The position numbers and the translations under genes were made by a program. From Lentzea tibetensis (lineage in GTDB: Bacteria; Actinomycetota; Actinomycetes; Mycobacteriales; Pseudonocardiaceae), in assembly GCF_007845675.1 (NCBI RefSeq), contig NZ_VOBR01000006.1, positions 1 to 64,000 of the forward strand: a DNA stretch of 64,000 nt. Direction: 5' to 3'. Positions 36,901 to 45,078 of this stretch are shown here, in pieces; position 1 is the stretch's first letter, and every line of letters starts with the position of its first letter. The notes below the pieces were generated by a model. It saw only the letters and a program-made list of their open reading frames with translations, was not told the origin of the DNA and did no database searches.

Positions 36901-37695
36901 CGCCCAAGCTCCACCCAGCACTCCGAGCATGTACTCGCGTGCTGTCGGGATGATCTGCGACCACGCATTGCGCGCGATGCAGACGACAGCACCAGGCTGG
37001 AGCTCGTCGAGCCGCCGCCACTGGAACAGCGGCACACCCATCGGGGCTTCCAGGCACAGCACGAGGTGGTTCTCACTGCCGCGCAAAGAGAAACCCGACT
37101 TGGTGGTCATGCGCAACGTGGGGTGCACGCCGGAGTTGAAGACTTTGTCAACCCGGACGGCCTTGCCGTCCTTGTCGAGGACCTCGAAGTCCGCGTCGGC
37201 CTCCGAATCAGCGGGCAGGTTCACCAGGTCGCCGATTCGTGCGCTGGACCCGTCAGCGAGCCGAACTCGGGTGTCACCCACCACGCAGTACCGCGAGGCG
37301 GCCGGACCGTCGTCTGGGCTACCGAAGTTACCGTGCCCATCGATCAACGGCTCGTTGAGCGAAAAGTCCTGTGCCATGCGGACAAGCGCGTCGTAGATCG
37401 CTGTGTCGCCGTGTGGATGGTACTTGCCCATCGCATCACCGACGACGCGCGAACACTTCACGTAAGGGCTGGTCGGCCTCTGCCCGTTCTCGTGCATCGA
37501 GTACAGGATGCGGCGGTGCACCGGCTTCAGGCCGTCCCGCGCGTCCGGCAGGGCGCGCGAGTGGATGACCGAGTAGGCGTACTCGAGGTACGAGTCCTCG
37601 ATCTCGGTCTTCAGCGAGTTGTCCATGACCTGGGCGCCCGCGCGATCGAAGGCGGACGGGTCGACCTTGGTCGTCGTTCCCTTGCGGCGTGCCAT
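33928..37695 (-). CDS. parC: DNA topoisomerase IV subunit A, interrupted by an intein
   Basis: The 1255-codon reading frame contains 826 residues of type IIA topoisomerase A subunit and a 429-residue intein. The N-extein (1-136) has DSYLEYAYSVIHSRALPDARDGLKPVHRRILY and the catalytic tyrosine within AASRY; the C-extein restarts with TEARMSHAAM. The C-terminal blades lack a canonical GyrA box and show QGLKGGGMAGI, as in topo IV. Together with the parE-like gene it decatenates daughter chromosomes. The intein sits directly after the active-site Tyr. It follows parE after 18 bases and is probably co-transcribed. Confidence 0.93.
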   Translation of the reverse strand: MARRKGTTTKVDPSAFDRAGAQVMDNSLKTEIEDSYLEYAYSVIHSRALPDARDGLKPVHRRILYSMHENGQRPTSPYVKCSRVVGDAMGKYHPHGDTAIYDALVRMAQDFSLNEPLIDGHGNFGSPDDGPAASRYCVVGDTRVRLADGSSARIGDLVNLPADSEADADFEVLDKDGKAVRVDKVFNSGVHPTLRMTTKSGFSLRGSENHLVLCLEAPMGVPLFQWRRLDELQPGAVVCIARNAWSQIIPTAREYMLGVLGGAWASEGWASETRAGFNNTDEHFFGEVLHAYDQIVGGRRYVSERETRRDRKRIQEIDVQECAGGMDAFRASPLAEFVGHQARDKFVPEFVWNGGWGVKRAFLMAVFEGDGGCRVAPDGFTIQYTSYSERLAGEIQELLAEFGVIAVHRRYVRPSGSTEHRLVVSGLRNVTAFAERVGFLKTKQAKLKKLLSRSPLRPHRLSQDAVPFVADFVRNSLDFDRRGSGRKWLTQHNFDRIERWETERLRIIDRIKDPEILATILPIMDSGYRFEAVTGIESGEPAEVYSVRVVTEDHSFLAGGFVNHNTEARMSHAAMQLTGELNEDTVDFRPTYDGSLLEPTVLPAAFPNLLVNGTSGIAVGMATNMIPHNLGEVVAAARWLITHPDASLDKLMEFIPGPDLPTGGQLLGLDEVRKAYETGRGVVRMRAKVEIGPLEGSRGRQAITVVEIPYGVGPERIIEKITDEVNKSKRLTGIADVKDLTDRENGTRLVIECKVGVNPQALLADLYRLTPMEQSFGINNLVLVDGQPQTLGLKELLEVFLRHRYEVVTRRTKFRRRKREDRLHLVEGLLLALLDIDKVIRLIRGSENAQAAKDGLMKQFKLSEIQATYILDTPLRRLTKYDKLELEAEQDRLRQEIAELSAILDDESVLRKLVSSELAAVAKELGGERRTSLIDGDLKEVLAASKPAGPLEVADDPCQVILSATGLVARTAAESEEVSEGKRRAGRVKHDAVSAVVHSTARGQVLLVTNLGRGFKTDVLPLPVLPEQSGTVSLRGGMAASELVPLEKGEKVLGIAPLTDTDSPGLALGTRQGVVKVCAPEWPVRSDEFEVISLKEGDEVIGATWLTDGSETMAFVSSDSSLLRYDAKLVRPQGLKGGGMAGINLSGDAHAVFFAAIRTDDEEHGSPMVVTSSGQSVKVTPFAEYPAKGRATGGVRSQRFLKGESHLVLAWIGSRPAGASENGTPVELPEVDPRRDGSGHAHPGPDVVGHLIERN
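36001..37287 (-). other. intein in parC, after the catalytic tyrosine
   Basis: The insert runs from Cys137 to Asn565 of the precursor (429 residues). Block A is CVVGDTRVRL, block B contains the His of SENHLVL, and the C-terminal splicing block VYSVRVVTEDHSFLAGGFVNHN ends in His-Asn before an extein Thr. LAGLIDADG-like endonuclease motifs (LGVLGGAWASE at intein residues 121-131; AFLMAVFEGDG at 225-235) suggest a homing endonuclease. The boundary Y^T matches the mycobacterial GyrA intein site. All residues expected for splicing are present. Confidence 0.9.
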
Positions 37696-37713
37696 TGCTC
37701 AGTGACTCTTTCT

Positions 37714-39765
37714 CTACAGGTCGATCGCGGACTGGTCGACGCGGGACGCGGACTCGACGAGCCAGTTGCGGCGCGGCTCGACCTTCTCGCCCATCAGCAG
37801 CTCCAGCGCTTCCTCGGCGGCTTCGGCGTCATCCATCGTGATGCGCCGGACCGACCTGGTCGCCGGGTTCATCGTGGTCTCCCACAGCTCGTCCGCGTCC
37901 ATCTCGCCGAGGCCCTTGAACCGCGGCACGGGCTTGACGATCTGCTTGCCCGTCTTCTCCAGCTGGGCGACCTTCAGCTCCATCTCGCGCTGGGTGAAGG
38001 TGAAGATCGTCTCCGCGTTGCGGCCCTTGGTCATCACCTTGTGCAGCGGGGGCATCGCGGCGAACAGCCTGCCGTCCTCGATGACGGGGCGCATGTACTT
38101 CGCGAACAGCGTGATCAGCAGCGTGCGGATGTGCGAGCCGTCGACGTCCGCGTCCGCCATCAGGATCACCCGGCCGTAGCGCATCGTCGTCAGGTCGAAC
38201 GTGCGGCCGGTGCCCGCGCCGAGCACCTGCACGATCGACGCGATCTCCGCGTTGCGCAACGTGTCCGCGAGGCTGGCCTTCTGCACGTTCAGGATCTTGC
38301 CGCGCAACGGGAGCAGCGCCTGGTACTCGGACACCCGAGCCATGCGCGCCGAACCCAACGCGCTGTCGCCCTCGACGAGGAACAGCTCTGACCTGGAGAT
38401 ACCCGTCGTGCGGCAGTCGACGAGCTTCGGCGGCATCGCGGCGCCCTCGAGTGCCGTCTTGCGGCGCGCGGCGTCCTTCTGCTGCTTCTGGGTCAGCCGG
38501 ACGCGTGAAGCGTCGACGACCTTCTGCAGCACGGTCTTGGCCTCGACCTTGGTCTTGCGGTCCTCGGTCCACGCGCGGACGTGCTGGTCGACGACGCCCT
38601 GCAGCACCTTGGTGATGCCGGTGGTGGACAGCTCGTCCTTGGTCTGCGACGTGAACTGCGGCTCCGGGATGCGGACGTGCACGACGGCCGTCATGCCCTC
38701 CAGCACGTCGTCGAGCGTCGGTGGGTCTTCCTTCGGCTTCAGCAGGCCGCGGGTTTTGGAGATCGCGTCCTGCACGGCCTTCAGCACGGCGCGGTCGAAG
38801 CCGCGGCGGTGCGTGCCGCCGTGCGTGTTGCGGATGGTGTTGGTGAAGCACTCGACGGTGCGGTCGTAGCCGGTGCCCCAGCGCAGCGCCACCTCGACCT
38901 CGGCGTGACGCTCCACTTTGGACCGCATGACGCCGTTCTCGTCGGCCGCGTTCTCCTGGTACGTACCGGACCCGGTGATCAGCAGCGTGCCGGACACCGG
39001 GCGGTCGCCGGACGGGGCGAGGAAGTCCACCATGTCGGACAGGCCGTTCGGGTAGTGGAACACCTCCTCGTTGATCGCGTCGTCCAGCGCGGTCTTCAGC
39101 ACGTACGTGACGCCGGGCACGAGGAACGCGGTGTTGCGCAGCTTCGCGCGCACGCCCTCGACGTCGAGCGCGGCGCCGTTCTCGAAGTAGCGGGCGTCGT
39201 ACCAGTAGCGGATCGAGGTGCCGGACTTCTCGCCGCGCTTCATCTTGCCGGTCACCTGGAGACCGGACTGGCGGGTGAACTTCGCCTTCGGGCCGGGTGC
39301 GTCGAACACGCCGGGAAGCCCGTGCGCGAACGACATCTGGTACACCTTGCCGAGCTGCTTCACGGTGACGTCGAACCGGTGCGACAGCGCGTTTACCGCC
39401 GACGCGCCGACGCCGTGCAGGCCGCCGGACGTCTTGTAGCCGGAACCACCGAACTTGCCACCCGCGTGCAGCCGCGTCAGCACCAGCTCCACACCGGACA
39501 GACCGGACTTGGCGTGCACACCGGTCGGGATGCCGCGACCGTCGTCGTCGACCTGGACGCTGCCGTCCGCGTGCAGGGTGACGACGACTCGCGTGGCGTG
39601 ACCGGCGATGCCCTCGTCGGTCGAGTTGTCCACGACCTCGGTGAAGAGGTGGTTGATTCCCCGGCTGTCGGTGGAGCCGATGTACATGCCGGGCCGCTTG
39701 CGGACCGCTTCCAGACCTTCGAGGTGCGTGAGGTCGTCGGCCCCGTACAGGGTCTCAGCAGTCAC
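37714..39765 (-). CDS. parE: DNA topoisomerase IV subunit B
   Basis: This 683-aa protein has a GHKL ATPase (VVDNSTDEGIAGHATRV, DDDGRGIPTG, GLHGVGASAVNALS) and a TOPRIM domain (FLVEGDSALGSARMARV, DADVDGSHIRTLL). The C-terminal FKGLGEMDADELWETTMNP is shared by ParE and GyrB. GTG 39765 has GAAGGA five bases upstream. Its gene lies immediately before parC, the pairing of ParE/ParC-like genes in actinomycetes (ParX/ParY type), rather than next to dnaA-recF. Confidence 0.93.
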   Translation of the reverse strand: MTAETLYGADDLTHLEGLEAVRKRPGMYIGSTDSRGINHLFTEVVDNSTDEGIAGHATRVVVTLHADGSVQVDDDGRGIPTGVHAKSGLSGVELVLTRLHAGGKFGGSGYKTSGGLHGVGASAVNALSHRFDVTVKQLGKVYQMSFAHGLPGVFDAPGPKAKFTRQSGLQVTGKMKRGEKSGTSIRYWYDARYFENGAALDVEGVRAKLRNTAFLVPGVTYVLKTALDDAINEEVFHYPNGLSDMVDFLAPSGDRPVSGTLLITGSGTYQENAADENGVMRSKVERHAEVEVALRWGTGYDRTVECFTNTIRNTHGGTHRRGFDRAVLKAVQDAISKTRGLLKPKEDPPTLDDVLEGMTAVVHVRIPEPQFTSQTKDELSTTGITKVLQGVVDQHVRAWTEDRKTKVEAKTVLQKVVDASRVRLTQKQQKDAARRKTALEGAAMPPKLVDCRTTGISRSELFLVEGDSALGSARMARVSEYQALLPLRGKILNVQKASLADTLRNAEIASIVQVLGAGTGRTFDLTTMRYGRVILMADADVDGSHIRTLLITLFAKYMRPVIEDGRLFAAMPPLHKVMTKGRNAETIFTFTQREMELKVAQLEKTGKQIVKPVPRFKGLGEMDADELWETTMNPATRSVRRITMDDAEAAEEALELLMGEKVEPRRNWLVESASRVDQSAIDL

Positions 39766-39844
39766 AGGGGTCCTTCTCCCAGGTGGTGGTGTGGATGCCG
39801 CCAGGGTATCCGGCAGCACCGACAGTTCCCGGCATTGAGGTGCA

Positions 39845-40830
39845 TCACCTTAGGAATTGACCTGGTGTGCACTTCACAAACGCCGGGGCGGACGGGCCCG
39901 TGTGGTCCACTGTCCAGTCGTAGAGCGAGTGGAACGACTCTCCGTGACCGGCTGCTTCCCTGTTCAGGGCACGCGGGTCGGTCGACGGCCAGCGCCCGGT
40001 GGAGATGCGGTCCTCCAGCACGCGCAACGCGGTCAGCTCCTCGGCCGCGGTGTGCGTGCAGTGCCCCGCGCGGCCGACGAAGAGTTGACGAACGTCACGT
40101 GCGCGGCTGATGTTCGGGCCCAATCGTGTCACCGACCGGGTGCAGCGTCACCACCGGGCCCCACGACCGATCAACGTGCCGTGGGACGACAGCCACGAGA
40201 CCGCTGACGCGTCCGCGGGCACGCGTGCGGCCGCACCCAGGCGGTCCAGGTCGGCGCCGAGGTCCAGGCCCGCCTCCCGGTAGGCCGCCAGCACCAGCGG
40301 ACGCTCGGTGGCCAGCATCAGCTGACGCCGGTAGTCCACGCCGGTGTTCCAGCCGGGGTTGCACGGCGACCTGGCCCGCGACATCAACGGGACGCGGCTC
40401 GTGGGCCCGTGACCAGCCCGGCACGCTGCCCACCGCGCCCGCGAGCGCGAGCCGGGCCCTGCCGGAGGGCGTCTTCACCGCCTCCGCGACAGCCGCAACC
40501 GACCCGCACATCGACAGGGTCCCGTCGATCCGCCGCGGGTTTCGCGCGCCGATCACGGCCGAGGCGAGCGCCAGCAGCTCCGGCTTGGCGGCCGGCTGCG
40601 CCACCAGCGCGGGTTCGGCGGGTGTGCAGCCGTCCGGACAGGAACCGTGGCTGTACAAGAGAACGGTGCCGTTCCAGCGCGCCCGTGTCGCAGCGGAACT
40701 GCGCACCCTCGATCTGTCCGGTGTGGACGGTGACGGGGGCGGTGACCGGAACGGGCGCCTCCAGAGCCACCGCGAGCATCAGCTGAGTGATCATGGGAAC
40801 CAGGCTCGCGGACCCCACACCTGGGCACAT
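39845..40830 (-). pseudogene. frameshifted secreted alpha/beta hydrolase
   Basis: Pieces of one hydrolase are scattered over three frames on the minus strand: a signal-like N-terminus with VTVHTGQIEGAQFRCD; then NGTVLLYSHGSCPDG and PSGRARLALAGAVGSVPGW; then NPGWNTGVDYRRQLMLATERPLVLAAYREAGLDL; then GPVVTLHPVGDTI; then VRQLFVGRAGHCTHTAAEELTALRVLEDRI. At least four frame changes are needed, so it cannot make one protein. The GHC block resembles the catalytic His region of secreted tannase/hydrolase relatives. It is probably an old loss of function. Confidence 0.75.
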
Positions 40831-40852
40831 CCGACGTCAAGCGGCATCGGTG

Positions 40853-40868
40853 TGCGCAAGGTTGCGCA
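40853..40868. promoter_or_regulatory. dyad upstream of the aminotransferase operon
   Basis: TGCGCAA and TTGCGCA form a perfect 7-bp inverted repeat with a 2-nt spacer, about 105 bases before the aminotransferase GTG and just after the pseudogene's start region. It is an operator candidate for the aminotransferase-DUF4331-TPR-HupE genes; the regulator is unidentified. Confidence 0.45.
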
Positions 40869-40972
40869 GCGAGACCGCTTCGAGACCTGGCCGCAACCCC
40901 GCCGTGAACCGACCTGATCGACCGCACGTATGCCCGAGTGAGTTCGGACCCCGACCAGGACGGAGTGATCGC

Positions 40973-42142
40973 GTGCGGCACGGTGTGGACACAGGTCTCT
41001 TCCAGCAGACCGCGCACAGCCCGTCCTACTTCGAGCTGACCAGGCACATGGGCGAGGGCACGCGAGAGCTGGTGGACTTCTGCATCCCGTGCAACCCGTA
41101 CTTCCCCACGCCGGACATGTTCAACACGCTGGCGAAGAACCTGGAGTCCGTTCTCAAGTTCTACCCCAGCGACGCGACGAAGATCGCTAACCAGCTCTCG
41201 CACGTGCTGCGGCTCAACCCCGCCACGATCGCGATGTCGAACGGGTCGACCGAGCTGATCACGTGGATGGACCACCTCTGGATCCACGACAGCGTCGCCA
41301 TCCCGATCCCCACCTTCGGGCGGTGGACCGACCAGCCGATGGAGAACTCCAAGCGGGTGGACATGTTCCTCCTGCAGGAGAGCGACAACTTCGAGCTGGA
41401 CATCGACGCGTACATCAAGTTCATCCGCACTCGCGGGTCGCGCGTCGCGGTGCTGTGCAACCCGAACAACCCCGACGGCGGCTACCTGCCCCGCCGGGAG
41501 ATCGTCCGCTTCATGGACGAGCTCGCCGACCTCGACCTGGTGGTGATCGACGAGTCGTTCATCGACTTCGTCGAGGTGGAGCGAAACCCATCCGTGGCGG
41601 CGGAGGCGTCGATCAGGCCGAACGTCGTGGTGCTCAAGAGCCTCGGCAAGAACTTCGGTCTGCACGGCATCCGCTTCGGTTACCTGGTCGCGAACCCCGG
41701 TCTCGCCGGGAAGATGCGCCGGACCCTGCCGAAGTGGAACCTCAACTCGCTCGCCGAATCCGTTGTCTTCATGCTCAAGGAGCACGCCGAGGAATACCAC
41801 GAGAGCCTTCAGCTGTTGTCCCGTGACCGCTACCGGATGGGCATGGAGCTTTCCCGGCTGCCTGAGATGACGGTCTTCTCGTCGCAGGCGAACTTCCTGC
41901 TGGCCAAGCTCGCTCCCGGCATCGACGGTGGCGAACTGCGCGACTTCCTGGTGCAACGGCACCAGGTCCTCATCCGCGAATGCGGCAACAAACTAGGCAT
42001 GAGCAGCCAGTTCGTCCGTCTGGTCGTCCGACCGGAACAGGACGTGGCCCGGCTCGTCGAGGGCATCCGGGACTTCAGCAAGTCCCGGTGGTCCGACCAC
42101 ACCGACCACCAGGTCCCCTCGCTGATCATGCACAGCGCCTGA
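40973..42142 (+). CDS. PLP-dependent aminotransferase (HisC/CobD-like)
   Basis: This 389-aa protein has class I/II aminotransferase features: CNPNNPDGG, VIDESFIDF, and SLGKNFGLHGIRFGY with the PLP lysine at about 226. Its start and N-terminus differ from true HisC. GTG 40973 has AGGACGGAG at a suitable distance. It precedes DUF4331 by 17 bases, so these genes are probably co-transcribed; the substrate (histidinol phosphate, threonine phosphate or another amino acid) cannot be assigned. Confidence 0.85.
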   Translation: MRHGVDTGLFQQTAHSPSYFELTRHMGEGTRELVDFCIPCNPYFPTPDMFNTLAKNLESVLKFYPSDATKIANQLSHVLRLNPATIAMSNGSTELITWMDHLWIHDSVAIPIPTFGRWTDQPMENSKRVDMFLLQESDNFELDIDAYIKFIRTRGSRVAVLCNPNNPDGGYLPRREIVRFMDELADLDLVVIDESFIDFVEVERNPSVAAEASIRPNVVVLKSLGKNFGLHGIRFGYLVANPGLAGKMRRTLPKWNLNSLAESVVFMLKEHAEEYHESLQLLSRDRYRMGMELSRLPEMTVFSSQANFLLAKLAPGIDGGELRDFLVQRHQVLIRECGNKLGMSSQFVRLVVRPEQDVARLVEGIRDFSKSRWSDHTDHQVPSLIMHSA

Positions 42143-42159
42143 AACTCGGAAGGAAAACC

Positions 42160-43767
42160 ATGTCAACACCGCACGTACTGGCCGGTCGGCGCGGCCAGTT
42201 CGCGGCGACCGCGCTGGTGGCCGCCACACTGCTGAACGGAGTCCTGTTCGGCGGCGGCCCGTTCTCGGCGGTGGCGTCGAGCCACCGCGAGGCCCCGCTG
42301 ATCGCCAACGACCCCGCGGTGGACAACACGGACCTCTACGCGTTCGTGAGCCCTGACCACCAGGACACCGTCACGATCGTCGCGAACTTCTCGCCGTTCC
42401 AGGAACCCAACGGCGGCCCCAACTTCTTCCCGTGGGCCACCGACGCGCAGTACGACGTCAACATCGACAACGACGGCGACGCGCGGCCGGACCTGACGTT
42501 CCGCTGGACGTTCGAGACCGATGACCGTCGCAAGAACAAGACGTTCTTGTACAACGACGGCCAGGTCACGTCGCTCGACGACGAGAATCTGCTGTTCAGG
42601 CAGAAGTACAAGCTCGAAGTCATCGACATGCGCAACAACAAGGCGAAGCTGGTCTACAACGGCAAGGTCGCGCCCTCCAACACCGGTGCGGCGTCCATGC
42701 CGGACTACAAGGCGTTGCGCGACCAGGCGATCACGCACCTGCAGGGCGGCGCGAAGGTCTACGCCGGCCCGGCCGAGGACGCGTTCTTCGCGGACCTGCG
42801 CGTCTTCGACCTGCTCTACGGCGGCAACCTGAGCGAGGTCGGCCAGGACACCCTGCGCGGCTACAACGTCAACACGCTGGCGATCCAGCTGCCCAAGCAG
42901 CTGCTCGCGCTGAACGGCAAGGCCGACAAGAACCCGAACATCGGCATCTGGAGCACCACGCAGCGCCGCTCGATCAAGCTGGAGCCGGGCAAGCAGAAGG
43001 CCGAAGGCAACTTCGTGCAGGTCTCCCGCCTGGGCAACCCGCTGGTCAACGAGGTCGTCGCACCCGCAGGTCTGAAGGACGCGTTCAACGGCCTCGAGCC
43101 GAAGGACGACGCGAACGTCAAGGAGCTCGTCGACCGGGTCACCGACCCGGAGCTGCCGAAGCTGATCGAGGCGATCTACAAGATCCCGGCGCCGAAGGGT
43201 CCGCGCAACGACCTGTCGGAGATCTTCCTGACCGGCGTGACGAAGAAGGTCGGCGCCGAGGTGCTGGACGTCGACCTGAACTCGCAGCTGAACAACCAGG
43301 ACGTCGACGAGAAGAAGTTCCGGGCGTCGGAGATGCTGCGGCTCAACATGGGCGTGCCCGTGACGGCTCAGCCGAACCGGCTCGGCGTGATCGGCGGCGA
43401 CCTGCAGGGCTTCCCCAACGGCCGCAGGCTCGGCGACGACGTGATCGACATCGCGGTCCAGGCCGTTGAGGGCGCCGCGGCGTCCGGCAAGATCGTCGAC
43501 GCGCTCGCCACCGGTGACAAGGTCGACCAGAACGACGTGGCCTTCGAGGGCGCCTTCCCGTACGTGGCCCTGCCGCGCAACGGTGCGGTCAACGCGTCGG
43601 GCAACGCCTCGGACGTCCAGGTCGCGCCGGTCGGCATCTCCAGCGCGCTGGACAAGATGGCCATGCCGACCGCGGTCGCGACGGCCGTGCTGTTCGGTGC
43701 CGGCTTCTGGTTGTGGCGCAAGCGCCAGAGCCAGATCCGCAAGTACGGTTCGCACTCCGCCCAGTAA
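42160..43767 (+). CDS. secreted DUF4331 protein with C-terminal anchor
   Basis: This 535-aa protein has a signal peptide ending before SSHREAPLIANDPAVDNTDLYAFVSPD, the conserved DUF4331 opening, and further family stretches such as YNVNTLAIQLPK and DGDARPDLTFRW. A hydrophobic C-terminal helix with a basic tail (VATAVLFGAGFWLWRKRQSQIR) would anchor it in the membrane. GGAAGGA precedes the ATG. DUF4331 function is not established; its conserved SHREAP could bind a metal. It is followed by TPR and HupE-like genes. Confidence 0.85.
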   Translation: MSTPHVLAGRRGQFAATALVAATLLNGVLFGGGPFSAVASSHREAPLIANDPAVDNTDLYAFVSPDHQDTVTIVANFSPFQEPNGGPNFFPWATDAQYDVNIDNDGDARPDLTFRWTFETDDRRKNKTFLYNDGQVTSLDDENLLFRQKYKLEVIDMRNNKAKLVYNGKVAPSNTGAASMPDYKALRDQAITHLQGGAKVYAGPAEDAFFADLRVFDLLYGGNLSEVGQDTLRGYNVNTLAIQLPKQLLALNGKADKNPNIGIWSTTQRRSIKLEPGKQKAEGNFVQVSRLGNPLVNEVVAPAGLKDAFNGLEPKDDANVKELVDRVTDPELPKLIEAIYKIPAPKGPRNDLSEIFLTGVTKKVGAEVLDVDLNSQLNNQDVDEKKFRASEMLRLNMGVPVTAQPNRLGVIGGDLQGFPNGRRLGDDVIDIAVQAVEGAAASGKIVDALATGDKVDQNDVAFEGAFPYVALPRNGAVNASGNASDVQVAPVGISSALDKMAMPTAVATAVLFGAGFWLWRKRQSQIRKYGSHSAQ

Positions 43768-43782
43768 CGCGTCCGGGAAAAA

Positions 43783-45078
43783 ATGACACACCGAGTCAAG
43801 CTGGCCCTCGCGGCGATGCTCGTCATCGCCGCGGGGCTGGCGCTCCTGACCGGCCACCGCGACTCCGACTCTCCCCCAAGCGGAGTCGCGGTGGCCGTCA
43901 AGCAGGAGAACCAGATGCACCGCTCGGTCCACGCGCTGCAGGAACGCCTGCACCGGGTGCCGAACGACGAGAACGGCTGGGCGGAGCTGGGGGCCGTGTA
44001 CGTGGAGCTCTCCCGCGTCACCGCCGATCCGTCCTACTACAACAAGGCACAGGGCGCGCTGCAGAAGTCCGCCTCCATCCGCCCCAACGGCATGGCGCTC
44101 ATCGGACAGGGCCAGCTCGCCAACGCGCGGCACGACTTCGGCGCCGCCCGCGACTTCGCCAACCAGGCGTTGCAGGCACTGCCCAGCAACTCCGAGGCGC
44201 TCGGTGTCCTGGCGGACGCGCTGACGCAGCTCGGTGACGACGCGGGTGCCCAGCAGGCCGTGCAGCGGATGCTCGACGTGAAGCCCAACACCGCGTCGTT
44301 CGCCCGCGCCTCCTACCACTTCGAACTGCACGGTGACGTTCCCGCCGCCGAGGACGCCATGCGCCGCGCGCTCACCGCCGCCGCGAACCCGGACGACGTC
44401 GCCTTCTGCCGCTACCGGCTCGGCGAGCTCGCCTTCGACAACGGACGACTGGACGAGGCGAGCGATCACTACGACCAGGGCCTCGCGGCCAGGGAGGACG
44501 ACATGGCGCTCACCCAGGGAAAGGCGAAGGTCGCGGCGGCACGAGGTGACGTGGACGGAGCGCTGGCGGGATACCAGCGGCTCGTCCAGCGCGCGCCGGT
44601 GCCGCAGTACGTCGTCGAGTACGCCGAGCTGCTGGAGTCCGCCGGTCGCAAGGACGAGGCCGAGCAGCAGTACACCGTGCTCTCCGAGCAGCAGCGGCTG
44701 ATGGAGTCCGAGGGTGCCTCGGACGACCTCTCCGCGGCCATGGTCGCCGCGGACCGCGGTGACGGCATGCAGGCGTTGCGCCGCGCGGAGGCCGAGTGGG
44801 GCCGCAGGCAGGCCGTGTTCGTCGCGGACGCGATGGCGTGGGCGCTGCACCGCAACGGCCGGGACGCGGAAGCGCTGACGTTCGCGGACAAGGCGGCTTC
44901 GCTCGGGTGGCGCAACGCCACGTTCGCCTACCACCGCGGCATGATCCTCGCCGCCCTGGGGCGCAACGACGAGGCCGAGAAGTCGCTCGCCGAGGCGTTG
45001 CGGCTCAACCCGCACTTCTCGCCGCTGTACCAGCTCACCGCGGGCCGCAAGCTCGCCGAGCTGCGGGGGCAGCGTTGA
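43783..45078 (+). CDS. membrane-anchored TPR protein
   Basis: This 431-aa protein has an N-terminal membrane/signal helix (VKLALAAMLVIAAGLALLTG) and about eight TPR-like helical repeats, e.g. WAELGAVYVELSRV, ALGVLADALTQLGDDAGAQQAVQRML and FAYHRGMILAALGRNDEAEKSLAEALRLNPH. It is probably a periplasm/cell-surface scaffold for neighbouring components. The downstream TTG start overlaps its stop. Confidence 0.85.
   Translation: MTHRVKLALAAMLVIAAGLALLTGHRDSDSPPSGVAVAVKQENQMHRSVHALQERLHRVPNDENGWAELGAVYVELSRVTADPSYYNKAQGALQKSASIRPNGMALIGQGQLANARHDFGAARDFANQALQALPSNSEALGVLADALTQLGDDAGAQQAVQRMLDVKPNTASFARASYHFELHGDVPAAEDAMRRALTAAANPDDVAFCRYRLGELAFDNGRLDEASDHYDQGLAAREDDMALTQGKAKVAAARGDVDGALAGYQRLVQRAPVPQYVVEYAELLESAGRKDEAEQQYTVLSEQQRLMESEGASDDLSAAMVAADRGDGMQALRRAEAEWGRRQAVFVADAMAWALHRNGRDAEALTFADKAASLGWRNATFAYHRGMILAALGRNDEAEKSLAEALRLNPHFSPLYQLTAGRKLAELRGQR

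Noticed and set aside
34702-38391. Very long open frame opposite parC and parE
   Set aside because: It is antisense to conserved genes, has a repetitive Arg/Val composition typical of GC-rich shadow frames, and matches no family.
42163-45015. 950-codon antisense frame over DUF4331 and TPR genes
   Set aside because: It is a shadow of the coding strand; both plus-strand genes have signals and family motifs.
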